DNA of 39,458 bases from Verrucomicrobia bacterium UBA3841 (GCA_002392765.1 DGHT01000046.1:1-39458); one strand, 5' to 3'; positions 13,741 through 25,841 are shown, counted from the stretch's first letter. Made by a program: numbers and translations. Notes: generated by a model from the letters alone, not told the origin.

Positions 13741-16445
13741 CACAACTGTTCTGCGGCGACCTCCTCCGCCACTTTCGAGAAATCGATATCGGGGAACACT
13801 TCCTTGGCCTTTTCAAGATATGATGGAAGAGTCTTGACCGCTTCCTGCGCGATCTGTTCGGCGTACCCGGCGGCGGATTCGTCGTCTGCGCACACGATCT
13901 GGAGAAGAAGAGCGAATCCCATCATCGCGTCGGCGCGTTTAATCGGCGAGAGCTTCGGACGGCAGTCGTTCTTCTTGATGAACTTGTTGCAGAGTTCGTC
14001 GAGGTTGGCGTGGTAGTCGCGGTAGAACGACTGCCAGGGAATCTTCTTGACTGCGGGCTTCGGCTTGTCGCGCGAAAGCTCCATGCCCTTGGCGTCGACT
14101 TTCACGACCTTCATGCCCCTGAGAGAATACTTCCCCTTCTGGGCGCGCACGAACACGTAATCCTTCATGTTGGCCACAAGTATCTTCTGGACGGACTCCA
14201 TCATGTCGACCTTCTGAAGTTCCTTCTTTAGCTGCACTTCGCCTTCGCCCGTCTCCAGCGATTCTTTCAGCGAATTGAGCTGGCGGCGGGCGCCGTTCCA
14301 GTCAAGCTGGCGGAACGAACCAGCCGCGATGATCGACTGGAACTTTTCGGAGATCGCGGACGACTCCTCCTCGACCTTCTTCGCACGTGCCTCTTTGCGC
14401 GCCTCTTCGCGTTCCTTGTCTTCGGCCTCGCGTTTCGCCTTTTCTGCGGCGCGCTCCGCTTCGTTCCTCGCGGTCCTGATCTTCGTCTTAGTCGTTTCGA
14501 GGAGCTTCTTGCCGCCCATCTCGACCCTGCTCTTGATCTTCGAGACAAGTTCGGCGTCCTTCGTCCCCTTTATCGAATCGAACCGCGATTTGAGTTTGTT
14601 CGTATCGTCCGCCATGCGGTTCATCGTCGCCTTGTCCGCTTCCCCCACGATCTTCGCCTTTTCGATGTCGGCGAGAAGATCGAGAATCTGTTTGCGGATT
14701 CTCAGTTCCGCCGCCTGCGCGGCATACATCTTGGTCCAAAGGTCCTTCATGTCGCTGACGGCCTTTTCGACGGCCGGCGGCACTGCCGGGGCGGCAGGCT
14801 CCCCGGCCGCGGACGCTTCGGCGGGCGCGGGTTCTGTCGGTGCCGGCGCGGGTTCTGCCGGCGCGGGCGCGGACGCGGCAGGCTGTTGCGCCGCCTCATC
14901 CTTCTTGGCACCGTCGGCCTCCGCCTGGTCGCCGCCCTCGGCCGGTTTCGCGCCGCCTTCCGCGGCAGGCGCCGGCGCGGGTGCCGGAGCTTCTGCGGCG
15001 GGCGGAGGCGCCTTGAGCGCGTTCTCGGCGTCAATCACTTCCTGCGGCACCGGCACGGCCATCAGCGCCGCCACGTCGCCGTCGTAAAACGTCTTGATCT
15101 CCCGGGCGATCTTCGCGTCGTATTCCTTGCAGAGCTTCATCGATTCTTCCGCTATCCCGGACATCTGATTCATGTACGACTCTGCAACTTTGTACGTATT
15201 GTCCAGAGACCTGCCGGCGTCCGCTATCGTCTTTTCTATCTTGGACTGCTCGGCCTTCGCGTTGCCGCTTTCGTTGCTCTTCATCGCATACCAGAGAAGG
15301 CCGCCTACAACGGCTATGACCAGTATCACACCTCCGACGACCATCGCGACTTTCGCACCGAGGCTTCCGCCGCCCTCCTCCTCCTCCTCGACCGGCTCGG
15401 CCACCGGTGTTTCGGTTTCCGCCGGCGCCTCACCACCGCCGTCGTCCTCCCCGGACGGTTTCGGCAGCGACGGCTTCTTCGCGCCGAACTTGATTTTCTT
15501 GCGGCCCATGACGAGTTTCTTCTTTCCGCCTGCGGCGGGCTTCCCCGCCGGGGATGCGGCAGGTTTCTCAGAGGAATCTCCGGAGCCGGAGATTGTCTGC
15601 GTGGACGAAAGACCCGTCGTCATGACGCGTTTGAACTCCTCGAGGAGCGCTTCGAAACTGGGGAAACGGTCCTTCGGTTCCAATGCGAGCATCTGCATCA
15701 CGAGCGCGTCGATCTGCGGCGAAAGGCCGGGACGCACTTCGCTCGGTTTCTTCGGGGGGCCGGCGAAGCGTTTGCGCACGACCTCCGCGGCGTCGTCGCC
15801 CTCGAAGGGAGCCGTCGCGCAAAGGGCGTGGTACAGGGTTCCGCCGAGCGAATACATGTCGGCGCGGTAGTCCACGGGCTGCTTGCGGACCTTCTCCGGA
15901 GCGATGTAGTAGGGCGTGCCCCATATTTCGGACGTATCGGACTGCATGGCCGCGAGACCGAAATCGACGAGTTTGGCGTTGCCGTTGGCGTCGAGCAGTA
16001 CGTTCTCCGGCTTTACGTCGCCGTGCACGAGTCCCTGGTCCGCCGCGCACCTGAGAGCCTGCGCCACCTGCTCGCAGATTTTCATCACGCGCGGCACTTC
16101 GATGTTTATGCCCTGGTTGCGCATCAGAGTGTCGAGGGAACCGCCCGCGACGAGCTCCATCGCGATGTACGGCATTCCGTCGGAGATTCCGTACGAATAT
16201 ATCTGGGCGATATTCGGGTGGATCAGTCGCGCGGCCGCCTGCGCCTCCTTCTTGAATTTCTCTACGAATTCCGGATCGCTGCCGTATTCCTTGAGCATGA
16301 TCTTCACGGCGACCGGTCTGTCGAGCATTTTGTCTCGTCCCATGTAGACGCCGCCCATGCCGCCCCTTCCGAGTTCGCGCTCGAGAAGGAAATTGCCGTT
16401 TTCACCGAACGCGCAAGGCGTCGATATCAATGTTTCATCGCTCAT
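13740..16445 (-). CDS. Membrane-anchored Ser/Thr protein kinase with coiled-coil and Ala/Pro-rich C-terminal region
   Basis: 901 residues. The PknB-like kinase domain spans ~18-275: glycine loop LGRGGMGGVYMG (25-36), V-A-V-K with Lys 48, catalytic loop H-G-D-V-K-P-E-N (141-148), D-F-G (161-163), G-T-P-Y-Y-I-A-P-E. The catalytic loop has Gly in place of the Arg of H-R-D, so it is a non-RD kinase whose activation may not need activation-loop phosphorylation. A basic and then acidic disordered linker follows, and one transmembrane helix at ~365-387. The outside part contains coiled coils around an Ala/Pro-rich stretch and a folded-looking C-terminus. ATG 16445 overlaps the lepB stop (ATGA) and follows GGGGGT by 7 bases; an in-frame ATG at 16460 is less likely. 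The open frame to 16967 is a shadow of lepB. The substrate is unknown. Confidence 0.9.
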   Translation of the reverse strand: MSDETLISTPCAFGENGNFLLERELGRGGMGGVYMGRDKMLDRPVAVKIMLKEYGSDPEFVEKFKKEAQAAARLIHPNIAQIYSYGISDGMPYIAMELVAGGSLDTLMRNQGINIEVPRVMKICEQVAQALRCAADQGLVHGDVKPENVLLDANGNAKLVDFGLAAMQSDTSEIWGTPYYIAPEKVRKQPVDYRADMYSLGGTLYHALCATAPFEGDDAAEVVRKRFAGPPKKPSEVRPGLSPQIDALVMQMLALEPKDRFPSFEALLEEFKRVMTTGLSSTQTISGSGDSSEKPAASPAGKPAAGGKKKLVMGRKKIKFGAKKPSLPKPSGEDDGGGEAPAETETPVAEPVEEEEEGGGSLGAKVAMVVGGVILVIAVVGGLLWYAMKSNESGNAKAEQSKIEKTIADAGRSLDNTYKVAESYMNQMSGIAEESMKLCKEYDAKIAREIKTFYDGDVAALMAVPVPQEVIDAENALKAPPPAAEAPAPAPAPAAEGGAKPAEGGDQAEADGAKKDEAAQQPAASAPAPAEPAPAPTEPAPAEASAAGEPAAPAVPPAVEKAVSDMKDLWTKMYAAQAAELRIRKQILDLLADIEKAKIVGEADKATMNRMADDTNKLKSRFDSIKGTKDAELVSKIKSRVEMGGKKLLETTKTKIRTARNEAERAAEKAKREAEDKEREEARKEARAKKVEEESSAISEKFQSIIAAGSFRQLDWNGARRQLNSLKESLETGEGEVQLKKELQKVDMMESVQKILVANMKDYVFVRAQKGKYSLRGMKVVKVDAKGMELSRDKPKPAVKKIPWQSFYRDYHANLDELCNKFIKKNDCRPKLSPIKRADAMMGFALLLQIVCADDESAAGYAEQIAQEAVKTLPSYLEKAKEVFPDIDFSKVAEEVAAEQL

Positions 16446-17431
16446 TTTATTGACCCCCATCTTGGATTGACTATCGGCCAGAACACCACCGCACCTGTTC
16501 CGCGGAGGTTGGCCTCGGGCACAGGGCCCCAATACCTGCTGTCGAAACTGTTGTCTGAATTGTCGCCGCAGGCGAAATACTCGCCTTCGCCCATCTTCAC
16601 GGGACCGGGAACCGCGCCGCCCCTCTCGTCGCCGGCAGACGGTTCGGGCATCCGCTCGCCGGACGCGCCGGCGGCGGGTTTGATCGAATCTATCCTGCGT
16701 CCGTCGATGTAGACGTCCGGCTTGACGATCTCGACCGTCTCGCCGGGAAGAGCCGTGAGGCGCTTGATGTAATGGGTGCCCTGCACAAGCCTGTCTATGC
16801 CGGTGGTGGAGAACACCATCACATCGCCTCTGGCCGGCTTGCGGAAATTCCACTTCCACCTGTTGACGAAAATGAAATCGCCCGTGACGTCGTACCCGCG
16901 CCAGATTGATTGGCCCGCCTGCACACGCACCTGCACGCCCGGCTTGCCGTCGCGCTCCAGCAGGCACAAAACGCGCCGTCCGTCACGCCGCTGGACGGGC
17001 GCGAAGCCGCACGCGCGCGCTTCCGGCCCGAGATCGAGCTTGGGCATCGCGTCGGTGGGCAGGGAAATTTTCGCGCTTTGACGTCCGTCGTTCGAAAGTA
17101 TGTACAGATCGAACCTGCCGTCGCCGCGCTCGGAAACGACAGGCACGCCCGCGAACGGGGCTGTGAATTCCTTGTAGTCTTTTCCGGTGACGATCCAGTT
17201 CAGCCACTTGAGCGGAGTCGTCTGCATTATGCCGGGATTTTCGCACGGCTCGGAATGGTTGCCGTAAAGCGTCGGCTGCATCGATCCGGTCGGGATGTTG
17301 AACGGCTCGTAGAAATACGCCCTGAACGCCATCGCCACGGAAATGGCGACTACGAGCGTGTCGAGCCACTCGCGGGCATACGCCTTCAAGGTCTTGCGGG
17401 GCTTCTCCCGCTCTTTGTCCGCTTCGCTCAT
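16442..17431 (-). CDS. lepB: Signal peptidase I
   Basis: Cleaves signal peptides from exported proteins at the outer face of the inner membrane. One N-terminal transmembrane helix (residues ~23-39) precedes the catalytic serine, Ser 50 in P-T-G-S-M-Q-P-T-L. The general-base lysine is Lys 223 in H-Y-I-K-R-L-T-A-L-P-G-E, and the conserved G-D-N-S-D-N-S-F-D-S-R-Y-W-G is at 289-302. About 110 residues without strong motifs lie between the serine and the R-G-D-V-M-V-F box, more than in short family members. The start codon overlaps the stop of the upstream secreted protein (ATGA at 17428-17431), and the kinase start overlaps its own stop, so three genes are chained by overlaps. Confidence 0.94.
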   Translation of the reverse strand: MSEADKEREKPRKTLKAYAREWLDTLVVAISVAMAFRAYFYEPFNIPTGSMQPTLYGNHSEPCENPGIMQTTPLKWLNWIVTGKDYKEFTAPFAGVPVVSERGDGRFDLYILSNDGRQSAKISLPTDAMPKLDLGPEARACGFAPVQRRDGRRVLCLLERDGKPGVQVRVQAGQSIWRGYDVTGDFIFVNRWKWNFRKPARGDVMVFSTTGIDRLVQGTHYIKRLTALPGETVEIVKPDVYIDGRRIDSIKPAAGASGERMPEPSAGDERGGAVPGPVKMGEGEYFACGDNSDNSFDSRYWGPVPEANLRGTGAVVFWPIVNPRWGSIK

Positions 17432-18627
17432 TTCGGCTGCACTCTTGTCGGAATTTCCTCGATCAGTCCGTCAAGGGCCTGCTGGATCGTGAACGCCATG
17501 TTCTGCACCGACATCATTTTCGACGCCGTGAGCTTGTCCACCGTCGGCTTTATGCGTTTGAGTTCGTTAACGGCCTTCGATGCCTCCGACGCCGTGGCGG
17601 GGATGTATTCGGGATTGGAGTATTTCTTGAATGTCTCGTATACGGCGTACCCCTGCTTCAGTTCCGGAACAGAGTCGAGGTATTCGTTCATCTTCGCCAG
17701 GAGTTTCTTGTCGGCGGGCCATCTGCGCGCGAACTGCTCGTAATCGTGCATCGCAACGAACGGTTCCGACTTGTATTCGCGCTGCATCCTGAAAATCAGA
17801 TCGTTCCTCTTCTGCATTATCGCGTCGTATATGATCTGCGACTCGCGGGCGACTTCGGGCTTCTTCGACTGGATGTCCTTTTTAAGCTGCATCATGACGG
17901 GTCCGAACGGCTTGCCGGACTCGATTACCGACTCTGCTTTCTTGGCGTGCTTGACTTCATCAAGATATCCGTACCAGTCGCGCCAGGGCTTTAGATTCTT
18001 GCGCGCGGCGGCTATCGCTTTCCTGATTTCGCCGGAGAAATCCTTGGACGAGGCGACCGGCACTTTGCACAGCGGTTCCGTCCCCTCCGGCGGCATGACG
18101 TACACGAACGGATACGATGCGCCGGAATCAGGCTCGCCTTCGAATCCGAGACCGGAAAACACGTTGAACGCGCAATTGGGTTTCATTCTCCCGATTTCTT
18201 CGTCCTTCCAGAGTTTTTCCGCATGCTCCGGTCCGCCGCCTTTTATGTTGAACACGACGGCGACATCGTGATGCTCCGGCATATCCGCCCACAAGCCGGT
18301 GTGGGGGGGCGGGTTCACGCCGAGCGACTGTATCTTCATGCATTTGCCGAACTGGGCGACGGCTTTGTCCGCTTCGACCGTCACGACGATGACAAACCGG
18401 CCGCGCAGGTCGCACGGATGGTTGACGGTCGGGTTTGTCTGGAGGGCCGTCTCGAATCCGCGCCAGTCGACGAAACCGGCCGCGACGGGTTCGTGCGGAA
18501 GAGGTTTGACTTTGATCTGCTTCGCGCCCCTCCCTTTCGACTGTCTCTGGTTTGCGCGCGCGGCGTCCGCCTGGGCTGCGAGAATGGACGCTACTGCAAG
18601 AACAATCACCTTCAGAATGTTTTTCAT
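17428..18627 (-). CDS. Secreted protein of unknown function
   Basis: 399 residues beginning with a clear signal peptide (MKNILKVIVLAVASILAAQADA). The mature protein has a ~130-residue N-terminal part with alternating strands and helices (RGRFVIVVTVEADKAVAQFGK, HHDVAVVFNIKG, YPFVYVMPP); this might be a thioredoxin-like fold but no CxxC is visible, so I do not call it. The C-terminal half is helical and rich in Lys/Glu. The start ATG 18627 is chosen over an in-frame TTG at 18648 because it begins the signal peptide; AAGGAG lies 13 bases upstream, a little far. It sits between guaB and lepB in a chain of touching genes. I do not recognise the family. Confidence 0.75.
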   Translation of the reverse strand: MKNILKVIVLAVASILAAQADAARANQRQSKGRGAKQIKVKPLPHEPVAAGFVDWRGFETALQTNPTVNHPCDLRGRFVIVVTVEADKAVAQFGKCMKIQSLGVNPPPHTGLWADMPEHHDVAVVFNIKGGGPEHAEKLWKDEEIGRMKPNCAFNVFSGLGFEGEPDSGASYPFVYVMPPEGTEPLCKVPVASSKDFSGEIRKAIAAARKNLKPWRDWYGYLDEVKHAKKAESVIESGKPFGPVMMQLKKDIQSKKPEVARESQIIYDAIMQKRNDLIFRMQREYKSEPFVAMHDYEQFARRWPADKKLLAKMNEYLDSVPELKQGYAVYETFKKYSNPEYIPATASEASKAVNELKRIKPTVDKLTASKMMSVQNMAFTIQQALDGLIEEIPTRVQPK

Positions 18628-18649
18628 CTGGGGAACGACTCCTTTCAAA

Positions 18650-20146
18650 TCACGCCTTGTAGTTCGGCGCTTCCTTCGTTATGGTTATGTCGTGCGGACG
18701 CGCTTCGCGCTGGCCTGCCGCCGTCACTCTGAAGAACCTGCCCTTCTCTTTCAGTTCGGGGATGCTCCTCGCGCCGCAGTAGCCGAGGCTCGCCCTGAGT
18801 CCTCCGCAGAACTGCGTCATTATGCCCTTGACGCGACCCGAATACGGCACCATGCCTTCGATCCCCTGCGGAACGAGATCCTCGTCGCTCTCGTTGTCCT
18901 GGAAGTACCTCGCGCGCGAACCCTTGCCGTTCTTGAGCGCAGCCATCGAACCCATGCCGCGGTAGACGACATACTGGCGTCCGTTCTGGTAGATCTTCTC
19001 GCCGGGGCTTTCCTCGGTGCCGGCGAGGACCGAACCGAGCATGACTGAATCCGCGCCCGCGGCGATCGCCTTGGGGACGTCGCCGGACAGCTTGATGCCG
19101 CCGTCTGCAATCACCGCGACATCCGTGCCGCGGAGAGCCTTCGCCGCGTTGTAGACCGCCGTGAGCTGCGGTATGCCGACGCCGCAGACGACGCGCGTCG
19201 TGCAGATCGAGCCGGGGCCGATTCCGACCTTGACGGCGTGCGCCCCGCATTTCGCGAGAGCGAGCGCGGCCTCGCCGGTGGCGATGTTGCCCGCTATGAC
19301 GTCGATCTTCGGGTAGTGCTTGACGATGTACTTCGTCATGTCCATGATACCCTTCGAGTGCCCGTGGGCCGAATCGACGACCACCACGTCGACGCCCGCG
19401 TCGGCGAGCTTCTCCATTCTCGAAAGATCGCCCTTCCCGCCCGATACCGACGCCGAAACGCGGAGGCGGAACTTGTCGTCGCAATTGTACGTCGGGTTGC
19501 GGTTTTCGACGAGACGCTGCACGTCGGTGAAACTGTAGAGACCGACGACCCTTCCCTGCTTGTCGACAAGCGGAAGCTTACCGACTTTCGCCGCGCGCAT
19601 GAGGTCGTACGCCTTTTTGAGCGTGGTGCCGGGCGGTGCGGTTATGGGCGCCTTCTGCATGACGTCCTTCAGTTTCATCGCATCCATCGGCGCAAAGCGC
19701 ATGTCGCTGGAAGTGAGCATGCCCACGAGCCTGTCGGAGGAATCGAGGACAGGGAAGCCGTTGAACTTAAGGCCCATGCGCTTCTTCTCGCTCCTCAGGA
19801 ATCCGAAGTCGTCGTCTTCGTGGAAGCAGATCGGGGAGGCGATCAATCCGTTGAGGTAGGTCTTCACCTTCGCAACCTCTTTCGCCTGATCGTCCTCCTC
19901 GAGGTTCTTGTGGATGACGCCGATGCCGCCGGCGAGAGCCATCGCCACGGCCATGGGCGCCTCGGTAACGGTATCCATCGCCGCGGACACGAACGGAATC
20001 TTCATGGAAACCCGCGTCGTGAGGCGCGTTTCCAAGGACGCCTCGTCGGGCAGAAAATCGGCGTACTGCGTCACCAAAGTGACATCGTCATACGTAAGGC
20101 CCTCGTACGGGAAGGCCTTCATAAATGAATCCATATATCTGTTCAT
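18650..20146 (-). CDS. guaB: Inosine-5'-monophosphate dehydrogenase
   Basis: Oxidises IMP to XMP with NAD+, the committed step of guanine nucleotide synthesis. It has 498 residues with the standard layout: barrel part 1, a CBS pair (about residues 95-215, e.g. VGMLTSSDMR and VGLYSFTDVQ), then the catalytic loop G-I-G-P-G-S-I-C-T-T-R with Cys 314. Y-R-G-M-G-S at 395-400 and the mobile flap region follow. The start at 20146 is preceded by AAGGAG with 4 bases of spacing. An in-frame ATG at 20185 overlaps the -10 box and cannot be used from that promoter. It is the first gene of a seven-gene unit that also holds lepB, the kinase, ilvA, hrpA and the permease-kinase fusion. Confidence 0.97.
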   Translation of the reverse strand: MNRYMDSFMKAFPYEGLTYDDVTLVTQYADFLPDEASLETRLTTRVSMKIPFVSAAMDTVTEAPMAVAMALAGGIGVIHKNLEEDDQAKEVAKVKTYLNGLIASPICFHEDDDFGFLRSEKKRMGLKFNGFPVLDSSDRLVGMLTSSDMRFAPMDAMKLKDVMQKAPITAPPGTTLKKAYDLMRAAKVGKLPLVDKQGRVVGLYSFTDVQRLVENRNPTYNCDDKFRLRVSASVSGGKGDLSRMEKLADAGVDVVVVDSAHGHSKGIMDMTKYIVKHYPKIDVIAGNIATGEAALALAKCGAHAVKVGIGPGSICTTRVVCGVGIPQLTAVYNAAKALRGTDVAVIADGGIKLSGDVPKAIAAGADSVMLGSVLAGTEESPGEKIYQNGRQYVVYRGMGSMAALKNGKGSRARYFQDNESDEDLVPQGIEGMVPYSGRVKGIMTQFCGGLRASLGYCGARSIPELKEKGRFFRVTAAGQREARPHDITITKEAPNYKA

Positions 20147-20184
20147 AAAACTCCTTGATTCCGTTTTCTTGCGGATATAACGCA

Positions 20185-20196
20185 ATTATATCAAAA
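20185..20196 (-). promoter_or_regulatory. Extended -10 promoter (TTTTGATATAAT) for the guaB operon
   Basis: Exact 12-mer on the minus strand. The sequence 17-19 bases further upstream (TATCAT) is not -35 like. The expected leader is about 30 bases and includes the AAGGAG of guaB. No purine-type riboswitch fits in so short a leader. Confidence 0.7.
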
Positions 20197-20280
20197 AAAT
20201 TGGAAAAATGATAGAAATATTCTGAAAAGCCAGGTGATTGGAATCGATGTGGTTGGAACAACTTTTTGCGGCGGGAAACC

Positions 20281-21039
20281 TCAGGAATCCGCTTTCTTCG
20301 GAAGAAGGCGGTTTACGGCCGAACAGAACGACTGCGGCAGGGCCGAAAGAATCCACGCGGAAAAACGCATCGGCCACGGGAATGCGATCAATCCGCGATT
20401 CGCATCGACGCCCCGGAGGATTTTCGAGGCCGCCGAAGGCGCTTCCATGAAAAAAGGCATCGGACACGTGTTTTTGTCGGTAATGCGCGAGCGCACGAAA
20501 CCGGGACAGACCACGCTCACCCCGATCCCCTCCGCGGCAAGCGCGCCGCGCAAGGACAGCCCCCACGTCTTGACGCACGCTTTCGTGGCGGAATACGACG
20601 GACACGCCTTGAGCGGCGCATATCCCGCTATCGATGAAGTGATGACGATCTGGCGTCTGCCGCGCAATCCGCGTCCGGACCTGAAAGCCTCGAGCGCGGG
20701 AAACACGGTGTTCACGCAGCCGCCCACGTTGATGTCGAACGTCCGTCTGGCGTTTTCCTCGGTTTCTTCTCCGGTAGAAACGCCCGCGTTCGCGAAAACG
20801 CGCTCTAGCGGAGCCTCCGCGTCGCAGGAAAGAATCCATCCGCGCATGGCGCCGGAGTCGCGCACGTCCACAATGTCGGAGCGCACCGACGCCGCGCCGG
20901 CCGCGCGGCATTGCGCGGCGACGCCGTCAAGGCGCTCGCGGTCGCGTCCGCACAGAAACAGCGCGTCCCCGCGCCTCGCGCAGGCAAGCGACAGAGCTGC
21001 TCCTATGCCGGAACTTGCGCCCGTCACGAGAACGTTCAT
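20281..21039 (-). CDS. Short-chain dehydrogenase/reductase (SDR), classical type
   Basis: 252 residues, an NAD(P)-dependent oxidoreductase of unknown substrate. The cofactor motif T-G-A-S-S-G-I-G is at residues 6-13, N-A-G at 84-86, and the catalytic Ser 135/136, Tyr 149 and Lys 153 (Y-S-A-T-K) are all in place. The C-terminus is hydrophobic (IAFPWPMRFSAWILSAL) and may touch the membrane. The start ATG 21039 overlaps the HNH gene's stop by two bases (ATGA); the longer open frame up to 21321 is a shadow of the HNH gene. It is the last gene of the ppdK unit. The gap of about 80 bases to the guaB promoter shows no hairpin. Confidence 0.88.
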   Translation of the reverse strand: MNVLVTGASSGIGAALSLACARRGDALFLCGRDRERLDGVAAQCRAAGAASVRSDIVDVRDSGAMRGWILSCDAEAPLERVFANAGVSTGEETEENARRTFDINVGGCVNTVFPALEAFRSGRGLRGRRQIVITSSIAGYAPLKACPSYSATKACVKTWGLSLRGALAAEGIGVSVVCPGFVRSRITDKNTCPMPFFMEAPSAASKILRGVDANRGLIAFPWPMRFSAWILSALPQSFCSAVNRLLPKKADS

Positions 21040-21335
21040 CCGAGCCCCGCTTTTTCCATGATCATTTCCGCCGGCGTTTTCAGCTTCTTCCTGCTGTTGC
21101 AGTCCTTGCAGCACGGAACGCAGTTCGATTTCACGCTCCGCCCTCCCCTTGCCAGGGGAATGACATGGTCGAGGGTAAGTTCCGCGGGCTTGAACGTTTT
21201 GCCGCAGTAGTGGCATTTCCCGTTTGCGACGAGATTCTTCCACCATTGCGAATTTCTGAGCGCCCTCGCCTTCTCGCGCTCCCTGCGGATAGTCTGCGGG
21301 GGAACCGAAATATCGTACCAATCTTCGATGTCCAT
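21036..21335 (-). CDS. Small HNH-domain protein
   Basis: 99 residues. A zinc-binding HNH fold is visible: C-H-Y-C at 41-44, L-D-H-V-I-P-L-A-R-G-G (55-65) with the catalytic His 57, and N-C-V-P-C-C-K-D-C-N at 71-80. It resembles free-standing HNH nicking or McrA-type nucleases found as single-domain proteins in many bacteria. There is no intein, intron or phage gene around it. It begins 2 bases after the glycosyltransferase stop and overlaps the SDR start, so it is transcribed and translated with a glycan or lipid enzyme set, which is an unexpected setting. The true substrate is unknown. Confidence 0.85.
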   Translation of the reverse strand: MDIEDWYDISVPPQTIRREREKARALRNSQWWKNLVANGKCHYCGKTFKPAELTLDHVIPLARGGRSVKSNCVPCCKDCNSRKKLKTPAEMIMEKAGLG

Positions 21336-21337
21336 CG

Positions 21338-23136
21338 CTATCTGGCCCTGTCCTTTCCGATGAATTCGCACGGAGCGCTTTTCGCGAACAGCCCCTGCAC
21401 GAAACGGACGCCGTACGTCGCGTGCGTCGCGACGACTCCCGCGAACGTCGCGATCCACATCGCGGGTGAGGTCGAAAAGGACGTCAGAAGCGCCAGCGCA
21501 AAATACAGCATCGCGGGCGCGGCGGCGGCAAGTCGCATCCACGCCGGCAGCGGGAACGGCAGAAACGCCGCGAGCGCGACAATATACGCGACAAAGAGAG
21601 ACGGAACGAAATACGACAAATGGAGGGAATTGGATGGAAAGCGCTTGACGAAATAGCCGCGGTGGAAGGCGTACCGCCCGAGCTGCCTCAAGTGCGGCGC
21701 GAAAAGCGCCCGCCTGTGGTGGTATACGACAGACCATGGATCGTAGACGATTCTCATGCCGGAATCGACGATGTCTTTGCAAAGCAAAGTATCCTCTCCC
21801 GGCCAGAAATCCGTTCTGTACCCGCCGATCTTTTCGAGAAGGGATTTTCTCACGATCAGATTGCAGCTCGGAAAATCGTCGACGTCGCGCCTTACGCCTC
21901 CGGCGACATACCTGTAGCGGTAATTCCCGGAAACGAGAATGTTGGAGTATACGCGTCCGCCAGCTCTGGCTAAGAATGGATCGCCGGGAGGAGTAGCGCC
22001 CGGCCCGCCGACGGCCCCGACGCCAGGATCGGAAAAATACCTGAGCGCGTTTTCGAGCCAGCGTCCGTCCGGATAAGCATCGTCGTCAATAAATGCGACT
22101 GCATCGCCTTTCGCCTCTCTGATGCCGATATTGCGCTTTTCGGCCGGACGGACTTTCCCGGTCGGCACGACTCTCACGACGCCGTCTTGCGGGATTCCGC
22201 TTTCTGGTCCGTCCGGAAGAATTATCATTTCAACATTCTTCCGGGTCTGCGCCATGACGCCCGCGATGCACTGTCTGAGCATAGCGCTGTCGCCGGGACA
22301 GGCGACCACGACCGACACGGAAAATCCCGGCGGAACGTCTCCGGTCGCTTCTGCTTTCGCGTAGTATTTCAAAATCTGCAGACGGTAGAAAACGGCAAGG
22401 GAATCAAGCGCCATTGATTTCACCGTCGAAGGCTTGAGGGCGCCGAATTTGTTTCCGAAGCGGATTACGACAGGCGCTTCGGATATTTTGGCGCCGCGCT
22501 GGAATGCGATGGAAAGAAGTTCGAGATCGAACGCGTACGACTTGACGAGCATTCTCGCGAGAGCTTCGCCGAGCACCTCCCTGCGGAAGAGTTTCATCCC
22601 CGTCTGAGTGTCGGTTATCGGCAGCCCGATGGAGGCTTTCACGAGCGAGAAGTAGACCGCGCTCACGAGTCTGCGGTGCCACGGGTACTGGACGACGGAA
22701 CGCGGATGCCTTTTGGAGCCTACGACGATATCGGATCCGTCCGACGCCATCTGCGCGAAGAAAAGCGGCGTCTGCTTGGGGTTTATGTCCAGATCGCCGT
22801 CCAGAAGAAGAACGAATTTTCCAGTCGAGGCGGCGAATCCAGCCTTGAGAGCGGATCCCTTCCCGCCGTTTCTGTCGAGGAAAACGGGCTTGAGCGTCAC
22901 CGAACGGGAAGAAAACCCGGCGGCGAATTCGACAATGGCGTTTTTGGTCCCGTCGGACGAACCATCGTCGACGGGAACGAGTTCGCAGTTGACGCCGTGC
23001 GAGTCGAAAAGCCTGGCGGTGTCCGCCAGGTTCTCTTTGATCGTGGAAGCAAGATTGTAAACCGGCATAATGACGGAGAGACGGTCGTTTCCCACCGTCT
23101 CCCGCGTCAAATGCCACTTGCTTTCAAGTACGGTCA

Positions 23137-23137
<1 letters not shown>
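21338..23137 (-). CDS. Fused glycosyltransferase: two GT2 domains plus C-terminal membrane segment
   Basis: 599 residues. The first GT2 domain (~19-245) looks like dolichyl/polyprenyl-phosphate sugar synthase: S-V-I-M-P-V-Y-N, V-D-D-G-S-S-D-G-T, L-L-L-D-G-D-L-D, and D-T-Q-T-G-M-K-L-F. The second domain (~285-500) is a separate GT2: V-S-V-V-V-A-C, A-E-K-R-N-I-G-I, F-I-D-D-D-A-Y-P-D-G-R-W, G-G-P-G-A-T, and W-P-G-E-D. Two to three transmembrane helices follow (YFVPSLFVAYIVALAAFLPF and LAAAAPAMLYFALALL). The likely role is assembly of a surface glycan on a lipid carrier at the inner membrane. The start ATG 23137 shares one base with the ppdK stop (TAATG). The open frame up to 24553 is a shadow of ppdK. 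Confidence 0.88.
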
Positions 23138-25779
<2,642 letters not shown>

Positions 25780-25820
25780 CTGAGACTCCGTTTTTTTGTT
25801 GAATTTTTGATTTTCAAAAT

Positions 25821-25832
25821 ATTATATCAAAA
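25821..25832 (-). promoter_or_regulatory. Extended -10 promoter (TTTTGATATAAT) for the ppdK unit
   Basis: Exact 12-mer on the minus strand, 41 bases before the ppdK ATG. It lies within 10 bases of the uxaC stop, so the promoter's upstream part is inside uxaC coding sequence. Confidence 0.7.
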
Positions 25833-25841
25833 AAACGGCGC

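Noticed and set aside
16446..16967. Longer N-terminus for the Ser/Thr kinase
   Set aside because: It lies wholly inside lepB in another frame and shows no domain; the kinase begins at 16445 with overlap of the lepB stop.
20147..20185. IMPDH start at 20185
   Set aside because: That ATG overlaps the TATAAT box; ATG 20146 has AAGGAG at the right distance.
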